From Tenodera sinensis (Eukaryota > Arthropoda > Insecta > Mantodea > Mantidae), in assembly GCA_030765045.1 (NCBI GenBank), contig CM060972.1, positions 55,008,971 through 55,072,970 of the forward strand: a DNA stretch of 64,000 bases. The letters run 5' to 3'. Shown here in pieces: positions 56,601 to 64,000 of the stretch. Under the pieces are notes generated by a model that was given only the letters and a program-made list of their open reading frames with translations, made no database searches and had not been told where the DNA came from. Position 1 is the stretch's first letter; each line of letters begins with the position of its first letter. Position numbers and translations under genes: made by a program.

Positions 56601-56940
56601 CATTACGAGGGTTGTCCCACAAGTACCGGACCTGACGTATAGAGGTTGTTGTTTCAAACAAATGACTACGTTTGACGATGCTAAGAATACTTTAATTTGA
56701 AAAATCCAAGTCCAACTAGCATTAAGACTCTGGGTGAATCTTCTCCAATGTTTACAAATGAGGTAACCTCGCCAGAAATTGAAAGCGCGCGAGCTAGCAG
56801 ACATTGCAGGAACTTTATAAAATGCTGTACATCGCACAGTGACTAAGAATTTGGACACGAGAGAGCTGTGCGCAAGATGGGTGCCGTGTTTGCTCACAAT
56901 GGACCAAAAACAGCCTCATGGAAATGTTTCAGTCCAAACT
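56601..56940 (+). pseudogene. mariner-type element relic with one terminal repeat
   Basis: TA at 56599-56600 is followed by CATTACGAGGGTTGTCCCAC and AAGTACCGGACC, which resembles the CGAGGGT-type inverted repeat of one mariner subfamily. About 200 bp inside, the plus strand reads AVHRTVTKNLDTRELCARWV and PCLLTMDQKQ, equivalent to the mariner motif that ends the DNA-binding region ((V/I)H.I(I/L)TE.L...(C/S)A(K/R)WVP.LLT..QK). A TAA stop precedes it. The catalytic domain and the right terminus are not visible, so this is a truncated copy. Confidence 0.7.
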
Positions 56941-57249
56941 TGACAATAGCTTGGTGGTAAAAGTTATGCCAACATTGAAAATGTGGATTCTGCAGTTGAT
57001 GGCCATTTTGCAGAGCTCGACGGTTCTCATAAACAGGGCATCGCTGGGTACTTTTGGGACGGCCCTTCTAAACAAAAAGGTAGTCAGAATCAAAATGCTT
57101 CAAGAATCAGTTATATTTTTCGAATGTTTTAGGTACCGAAGCATACATTATATAGAATCATTAAAACATAAGGTAAGTCGCTGCCAAAATTTCCCAGCAG
57201 AGGCGCACTAAAATCCTTAGCTCACAAACAGGTGTGATATCTCTCATTT

Positions 57250-57841
57250 TTTTTCATTTAAAAGTAGTTACTGTTATTTTGCTAGTACTCATCAGCACCA
57301 CACTGCAATTTTCTGGACATTGAAGCTGTTTTCTGCAACAGCACACGTTTTTCTGAAGCCCAGTGTAAGTAAAGTTTCTGTGGAGCATGCCCTTACGCCG
57401 GGGTTTGTTACACAAGTAGACGAGCAGCACTTGTTCTGTTAGGACGTTACACAGCCCAAATTCATGCTGACATTTATCCAATATTGAGTAATGCGCACCG
57501 TCTATTCTCTGTTGTGGCGCAGTAACTTGCAAAGAGGGACCTTTTCCCCGTTATTCCAGAATTGTCTTATCTCACGTCCTTAACGGTGGATAGGAGAAAG
57601 ATTCTAGGAGCTAAGTAAAGCTTGACTAATGTTCAAGCCAAGCTACTTTAGAGAAAGTCTTATAAACATTCTGCATGTTTATAATAGTCACCGCGGTTCG
57701 AAATGGGGTTGTTGTATACGCACCCGGGTATCTAGGACCTAGATGTAGCTCTTGGCCCTTCTCCCTCAGAAAATAGTCATTCCGTGCAGCTCTCCCACTC
57801 CGCAGGGTTCGTTTCAGCCATTTCGAGTAGGTTCCTTTACA
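57250..57841. other. No gene recognised
   Basis: I can support no coding region. A minus-strand stretch reading LTEQVLL near 57425 looked briefly like a troponin C N-terminus but has no splice sites. Confidence 0.4.
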
Positions 57842-57872
57842 GAACGTTCGCTTTGCATTCCTTTCTATATAA
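57842..57872 (+). promoter_or_regulatory. Candidate HSE plus TATA promoter, possibly of an LTR
   Basis: GAACGTTC (57842-57849), a head-to-head heat-shock-element pair with further TTC/GAA units just upstream, is followed 17 bp later by TATATAA (57866-57872). About 260 bp downstream is AATAAA (near 58134). A TATA box plus a downstream poly(A) signal within 300 bp is how an LTR is organised, and the CAGTTCAGTT-type repeats in between look like a leader. I found no second LTR, clear primer-binding site or ORFs. Confidence 0.3.
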
Positions 57873-58199
57873 GGAGTGCACTAGTGACGTGTTGACTGTT
57901 TTCAGGAGACAATTGACTGCGAAGTTGAGTTGAGTAAGTTCAGTGGAGAATACCCAGTGCAGTTCAGTTATGAGTTGAACTTAGCAGTTCAGTTGTGATT
58001 CAACTCCACTGATCACTTCCGTTTTCTCCTGAATATGTAGCATTGTCTAAACAGCAAACTTAACGTCACTCTAAGCGTCTAAGTGACAAATGAACTGTGT
58101 TTGGTATCAATGTTTTCGTCTGTTACATCTCAGAATAAATAGTTTCTAGATCAGTGGTGTCGTTGGAAAGAAAAAGAGAGGTTACTTTGCCCCTTCCCT

Positions 58200-58934
58200 C
58201 GCTGGTGACGTAATAAATATAAGGGCAAGGAAGAGAGGATTACGGTCGGAATTGGTAACGGGATATGTTAACGCCCGACACTGAAGGGGGGCAGCAGTAC
58301 CGCATTAAGCACTGCCAGTCGCCTTTACTCTGCACGGTTACGCCACTAAGCCAAAGCAGTGGAGGGGGAAAAGAGGAGATTGACTCGATTTTTGGCACCT
58401 AAAACTCTAGATTTTCAACTCCACAATACAACTCCTTGTACAAAGGTGTGGAAATTATTATCCTCATATATTTATTCAGTTGTAATTCCGTGATAGTTTT
58501 GAATAAGTGTTGTGTAATTGGTCATAAATGGGCAAAAGTCATTTAAATGACGATCCTAGAACACAATTATAATGTTCTAGAACATATTTTACCTGATTGA
58601 GAATTGAAAAGTTTTATAAATATACTAAAAAATTTGTAGGAATGTTGTGACAATGGCTCCTATTATTAAAATTTTTGTGTATATATTTACCTACAATTAG
58701 TTGTTTGAAATTAATTGAAAATGTCTTTTTTTTCGGTAGGGAGTTCAATGTTCACAAAAGCTCGATCGTTTCGTCAGATTTGTTAAACATATTCCATAGC
58801 CATTTGCTTTCTCAGCTACTGCTGATAAGGGAAAGTTGAACGGTTCAGCTATCTGTTGAATACTTCAGAACTGCTAACTGTTGCGGATAAAACCATGACA
58901 GGACACTGAACTTTGTATAATGGTACAGAAGTAG
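58200..58934. other. No gene recognised
   Basis: I see nothing supportable in this stretch. Confidence 0.4.
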
Positions 58935-59455
58935 AAGTTGACAGAAGTATAAGTTCTCCATAACTGACAGAAATAACAAGGAAAATCTCCAAAATAGTTC
59001 ACTTCACAATAAAATGCATTGATATATAAATTATGTGTTTGAGGAAGATCTACATTTCTGTACAGTAAGATTTGGTCTATCTCTTACGGTTTACCAGTTG
59101 TGTAAAAGTCATCTAGAATAAACAGGACTACATAGGCTATAGCCATAAAATTTAAGATATACGTTTAATTTGCCATTAAAATATGTGACACATGTGGTAT
59201 TTTAACCAAATTAGTTATGTACAAGAAAATAAAATTTTTCGAAAAATTGTACAGGTAAAGAATAGTTTAGGGTAGAGGAATATTCTTCAAAATCTTCGTG
59301 TCGCATCTTTGAGGGACATTAAACTTAAATACCAACTTTGGTTTTTAACCTATTTTCGTTTTCAGTTATGCTGCCCATACAGTAAAACACACACACACAC
59401 GGACCTTTTTAAAAAAATGTCCCCCCCCCCCCTCAGACTCTAGGGAGGATGGGGT
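58935..59455 (+). mobile_element. R850 fragment (copy 11, right two-thirds)
   Basis: The left terminus is missing. It is recognisable from ACAGAAGTATAAGTTCTCC through the TACGGTTTACCAG and AAATACCAACTTTGG blocks to a short CA tract and a C-run (59421-59432). The tail after the C-run is lost. Confidence 0.62.
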
Positions 59456-59469
59456 ATAATCCTAGTTAA

Positions 59470-59560
59470 AGAAAAATTCGTACCTTCCAGCCGGGAATCA
59501 AATCCGGGACCTCTTGCATAGCTGATTAGGCGAAACTGATAGAACCAAAGGGTGAAATTT
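59470..59560 (-). mobile_element. tRNA-like SINE remnant
   Basis: On the minus strand GGTCCCGGATTTGATTCCCG (B-box-like) is followed by GGCTGGAAGGTACGAATT, close to the tail of the copy at 36930-37012. The A box is eroded. Confidence 0.5.
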
Positions 59561-60815
59561 AGTATTTTTTATGCTTGAGAGTAACAAATAAATTTAAGTA
59601 AAAATAAATCATAAGTTTCAAACAAATCCAAAAAATACTTTAGATTTTTTAATTTTCACACATGCGTTTCCCTAATGGGATTGCACTGTTGTATCATAGA
59701 AGAGAACAATGGACTGGTAGTTGCCTGTGGAAATGTCATCCACATTACGTGGAAAAGGAGGTAAACAATGCATCAGCGATCTATTTACAGAGGACTTCAC
59801 AGTGATTGTAACACTTGTTTACTGATTGTGTTGATGGTGCTCAAACTGGGTCAAGTTTTGTTCCTGAACAACGAGAGATAGATACATGGGGACCTTTATG
59901 CAAGCAACTGATCACACCACAACATGGCCGTCAACGTGCAATCGACCTTAGCCAAACATTCGCTGGAGCTCTCTCACAGTCCCTCGCCTTGCTAGTAACT
60001 CTTCATGTAGCTGTACAATACAGAATCCCATTAAGGCAATGCATGTGAATAATGGGATGAAAATCTGAATAAAATGCAAAAACCAAAAACCGTATTTATA
60101 CTTTAGCGCGTTTGATTCACTAATTTCGACGATATTTATCTCTCTGTGCGGCCTCTGAAACAACCCCCCCATGTGTGTAAAAGTGCAAATACGGAGGGGG
60201 GACACCTCGTTGGATCTTTTGCGTGCTACAACCCCCAAAGAGAAGGGATGAGGTGTTTCCTCTACACAGGGAGAGGGCAACGATGCGATCCTTGCGGCCC
60301 GGGCAGCAACTTCCAAGTGGGGCTACGGATGGGGTTCCTGCTTCCACGCGCTCCGCAAGCTTTTATACCGGCGATGACGTAGCCAGTTCTTTCTCAAACA
60401 CCCACAAATAAGCCGGCTGCCGTACACTCCTCAAATGCTCTGGAGAACTCTTTCTGTTGCCGCTTGATTGTTGTTAGTCAGGTGTTTGTTGACTTCATAC
60501 ATACCAACGTGAGCAAACTCCAAAGTCAGTTGGCCGATCACCACGAAAATTGACATATATGTTTTTTCATCGCAAAGGTTTTTATACAATCCATTTTACC
60601 ACGCAACGTATTACGTTCACATGGTTTTCTCTACTCCCTTTTCTTTTACATAACACTACTCCCTCTTCTACAAACAATCCATACATTTTTCCGTACCTTT
60701 AAATTATAAGTGCAACGTATTACATTCACACGGTTTTTCGACTCATTTTTCTTTTATTAAACACAATCACATTTATACATGCTTAGGCTTTTACCGCCGG
60801 CGTTAATGCAATATA
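59561..60815. other. No gene recognised; GC-rich patch
   Basis: The part from 60150 to 60420 is much more GC-rich than its surroundings and is open in more than one frame on each strand, with no recognisable motif. It may be part of an unnamed transposon. Confidence 0.3.
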
Positions 60816-61068
60816 TAGTAGTTGGCGGGTTTATACGCCATGGTCCAGTCGATTAATTATCGAACGTTTCGCCCAAGACTGTGTTGAGCATCTTCAGAGT
60901 GACTTCTGGCTGGTTAACAACTAGAGGGCGATTGATGGAGCGCCCGGTGAGAGGGACCGCCTCTAATCTCCTATTGGTTGTTCGTATGTCAACCACTACT
61001 ATGTGAACCGGGCGTAACGTCAGATAATTCATCGACAGGACCACCGCCTATAAACCCACAAACTACTA
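60816..61068. mobile_element. ~250 bp MITE with long inverted repeats and TA target
   Basis: The ends (from GTAGTTGGCGGGTTTATACG on the left and, complemented, GTAGTTTGTGGGTTTATAGG on the right) match over about 45 bp with a handful of differences, through GTCGAT and AATTATC. TA dinucleotides lie at each outer edge. This fits a Tc1/mariner-type MITE. Internally it has GAAACG-type sequence, seen in several arthropod repeats. The 63-codon minus-strand frame inside is not supported as a gene. Confidence 0.7.
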
Positions 61069-63114
61069 TCTATTGGACAATCACATTTCTTTCACTACTC
61101 CCTCTTCGACGAACAATTCATGCAATTTTCTATATGACTACAATAGAACTGCGTATTATATTCACACAACTTTATCAACTAGCTTTTCTTCCTGTAGTAT
61201 TTGTTATTGTTCAGCAGTGCTTTTGCTTAGTGTCGTTCCGGTGTTTTAACAGAAAACAAAGAAGTGGTTTAAAAAGTAAAGTTGTCACAATTGGTGTCAG
61301 GAGTGGCACAAAAATGCCCTGGTACTATGGTTTATTCCTCTAAAAGCCATTAGTGTTGCTTATATTTATTGAATGACCCGTGTATTTTATTTTAGTTTTT
61401 TCCCTATAGATTACAAGTTTCCTCAGTCAGTCTTATCATTTCACAATAGTGCTGACGATGACTTCAGGTGACAAACGATGAACTGAAGACCAGTCACCCA
61501 GCCACTACTAGGGTAATAATAGACGAATGAATATATGGAACGTTGCGATGTAGTGTCTAGTACCTTCTACTTTCCCCTACTAAAGGACAGATTTGCATCA
61601 CTGAGCCGGCGTCTGATACGATGGCGTGAACCTTTACGGCTGTATTTCCTTATCCAACAAGGAGCAGGGTCCAACCCACTGCAGACAAAGGATCCTATTA
61701 TGCCTTTGTGCCCTAATTAACATGTTCTGATCCGCCTTTTGAATGAAACTCTCTTACAGTATTGCCAGGCAGTAACTGATATTCAAGCTGGAATAATGGT
61801 TTGCTTTCAACACGCTAATTGGGAATGTACCTGAGGGTCTAAAGCCAAGCAGTGACCCCATCTTTCTGCCCCAGAACATCTGAATTGCTGCTTGTAATTA
61901 CTACTCACTTAATAGGCACCCCATTTCTAATCATATACCTGGCATATCACGAACAAAAGAAAGAGAGGCACGCGTGAGCAACGTATGTAAATTGATCAAA
62001 TGTGCTTGAAATCCCAAAAGAGGGAAGGATATAAATATCCTTAATAAACAAAAATGTCATTTAAAACATGATGTGAAGCAGAGAAAATCTATACGTATTA
62101 TACCGTATCTATGGCTCCATGTTTTATAAATCATTTTTATATTTATAGGCTTGTTAAACAAATATTTGTAAGGATTATTCACATAGTTATATTTAAAACC
62201 TCTAAGGTCTAGTATTATAGAGGAATTTAAGCTCTCGGTTAGGTTTCTTTCATTTCATAAAGAAACCTTCAGTTTAAATTTACTGGAACTCATCTGGCGT
62301 TTAATGACAGATTAGGCATGTGTAACATGGCAATCCCAGATATACAGAATGTAGATGAATAACTCCGTATGAATTTTATTGGTGATAGGCACTTCATAGG
62401 CAATCAATTTGAGACAGGAATTCAACGGTCTACAACGTCAAGTTAATAAGCTATACGTGTTCAAAGTTTAGAAATTGTCACCAATAAATCATAAACAGAA
62501 AGAAATATATCAATATTATTCACTGGAATCGAATTAGTGCTTATTAGGAACTTATAAAGCCTGTCTTCTGTCTCTCTGAAGAATCATTTCTAAACTGTAG
62601 CATTACCTAAATCGCTTAAATTGGAAACTTAACATGTGGCTGCACGCCACTGTAATGGATAACAGGTTGTGGCGAGCGGCTACAGAAATATAGGTTACCG
62701 CTAAAACATGCGGCTTGGCCGCACGGCTATGCCAACCGATGTGGGCCAAATGAACCCGAGAAATCGAGTTCAAACTCGGAAAGGGTTAACCTTTTCCCCC
62801 TTTCTTTCCGTTTTGAGAGCAATGTGCTTATGCTTTAAATTAACAAAATACCACCATCATAGATATATGATGCACATAGCATTGTTTACTTCTAAAGAAT
62901 AACAATAATTAAAGTACCAAAATACGAAACCTGCACTTAATCATTACACCGTTCTGCATTTCAAAACTTATTTCTTTTAATTTGATAGGTGATCCTAAAT
63001 GGGTTTCTTGTGCTGAATTCAAAAACAATCTCCGTTTTCTCTCGTCACGTCAGGTTTTCAACATATTCATAAATAACGGAAATCTAATGAAAGTTTTGTG
63101 AAACGTAATAAAAA
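61069..63114. other. No gene recognised
   Basis: This is AT-rich DNA with chance frames. Near 62760-62790 the plus strand has GAGTTCAAACTCGG, a possible B box, without a convincing A box. Confidence 0.4.
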
Positions 63115-63607
63115 TTATTTTCTTGAACCACCATCTTGAATTTTCTGGCTATAGCCCCTGCAGTCGTATTTACTCTGGAGGACTTTTGCGTAACTGATAA
63201 ACCGTTAGAGATAGACCAAATCATACTCTACAAAAAAATGTAGATCTTGCTAAAATACACAATTTATGTCAGAATAAATTTTCTTGTAGGGTGAACCATT
63301 TCGGAGATATTCTTTATGTGTCTGAGTTTCGGAAAACTTAAAACTTTCTTGAAATGGAACATCGTTGTTCATTGTTTTATTTGTTAATTCTGCAAAGAGA
63401 ACGGAATCTCAAAGCTTTAAAAGATTTGGCCATCGCACAAAGCTTATTGTATTCTAATATTCCCCTTGCACCTACAAGGAAATAAGCAATAAGATAATTT
63501 ATATCAATCTTTATCTTAACTAATACGATGAAGATATAGGAATAAGAGTTTCTAAGAATGATTAGTACAAGATTAGAGAAAGTCATGTGAGTGCAACACA
63601 TCAGATT
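63115..63607 (-). mobile_element. R850 fragment (copy 12, left two-thirds)
   Basis: From GATGTGTTGCACTCACATGA (minus strand, near 63600) it reads through the internal blocks to TTGAATTTTCTGGCTATAGC (plus strand, near 63136). The terminal frame that starts at this ATG stays open for over 70 codons, as in copy 1. Confidence 0.68.
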
Positions 63608-63628
63608 TATCAAATACTAAGTATTTGC

Positions 63629-64000
63629 TTCGGAAATAAGTTTTGCTGGAAAACCTTTACGGTAGAAGTATGTGTCCTAGTCGGACGTTCGAGGTGCGGT
63701 TTGATGCGTCTCTAAGAGAGCTTTGAGGTCGTGGTTCGTTAGTTCAGATTGGATGACTAGTTCTGGAGTTACTTCGGAAATAAGCTTTGGTGGAAATGTC
63801 AGTTTTACGGTAGAAGTATAGATCCAAGGTGGACGTTCGAGGTGCGGTTTGATGCGTCTCTAAGCGAGCATCAAATCTATCGTTCGCTGGTTCAGATCGG
63901 AGTATTAGTGCTGAAGTTCTTAGGGAAATAACTTTCGGTGGACAGGTGACTTTTACGGTAAAATTATCTGTCCTAGGTGGACGTTGGAGGTGTGCTGTGG
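63629..64000 (+). repeat. Start of a ~145 bp tandem satellite array
   Basis: The unit recurs at 63629, 63773 and about 63920 (TTCGGAAATAAG, or TTAGGGAAATAA in the last). Each unit contains TTTACGGTA, a GTGGACGTTCGAGGTG-type block, GCGTCTCTAAG and GTTCAGAT. About 2.5 units are visible and the array runs off the end of the window. Confidence 0.85.

Noticed and set aside
57410..57440. Troponin C N-terminal exon (minus-strand LTEQVLL)
   Set aside because: The residues resemble the expected start, but there is no GT donor in the required phase and no upstream acceptor. I take it as coincidence.
59948..60316. Minus-strand gene of 122 codons
   Set aside because: The GC-rich patch is open in several frames on both strands, which explains the length. 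No domain or start context supports it.
1..64000. CRISPR arrays, prokaryotic operons or phage genes
   Set aside because: The only regularly spaced direct repeats are the satellite at the right end and microsatellites, and the spliced host gene shows that the DNA is eukaryotic.

Overview
This is a window of AT-rich eukaryotic nuclear DNA, almost certainly from an arthropod and probably an insect with a large, repeat-rich genome. The evidence is a spliced invertebrate-type troponin C gene with an 8 kb intron, a Jockey-clade non-LTR retrotransposon, P-, piggyBac-, mariner- and Tc1/IS630-type transposon relics, and several tRNA-derived SINE families. There are no bacterial-style operons. Most of the sequence is transposon debris or intergenic and intronic DNA.

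Layout. 1-2.9 kb holds nothing I recognise. At 2.9-4.1 kb a reverse-transcriptase relic abuts the first copy of an ~850 bp dispersed repeat, here called family R850. A Tc1/IS630-type transposase relic (4.5-4.85 kb) is followed by a near-complete Jockey-type LINE on the minus strand (4972-10071). Its ORF2 is intact and its ORF1 is broken only by a frame change at a run of ten C. Next to it, 10213-11509 is an internally deleted P-superfamily DNA transposon: 31 bp terminal inverted repeats, a 7 bp target duplication and a THAP plus coiled-coil pseudogene. 12-45 kb is mostly unique AT-rich DNA carrying more R850 copies, SINEs, a 558 bp Mutator-like MITE with a perfect 9 bp target duplication (27421-27978), a candidate 45-nt exon (25362-25406), a 101-nt hairpin (39196-39296) and a LINE relic.

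The one clear host gene is troponin C on the minus strand. Its last four coding exons are at 56239-56382, 48187-48303, 47814-47945 and 46464-46492. They join in phase and cover about 140 of the ~150 residues expected. The N-terminal residues (about a dozen) lie in one or more upstream exons that I could not find. Only EF-hand site IV keeps a canonical calcium-binding loop. The 7.9 kb intron holds piggyBac and LINE relics and other repeats, and a mariner relic lies just upstream of the first visible exon. The right end of the window runs into a ~145 bp tandem satellite.

R850 is the dominant local repeat: about twelve full or partial copies in both orientations, with 12 bp terminal inverted repeats and internal CA microsatellites. 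Boundaries of degraded repeats are approximate because they come from comparing copies by eye.
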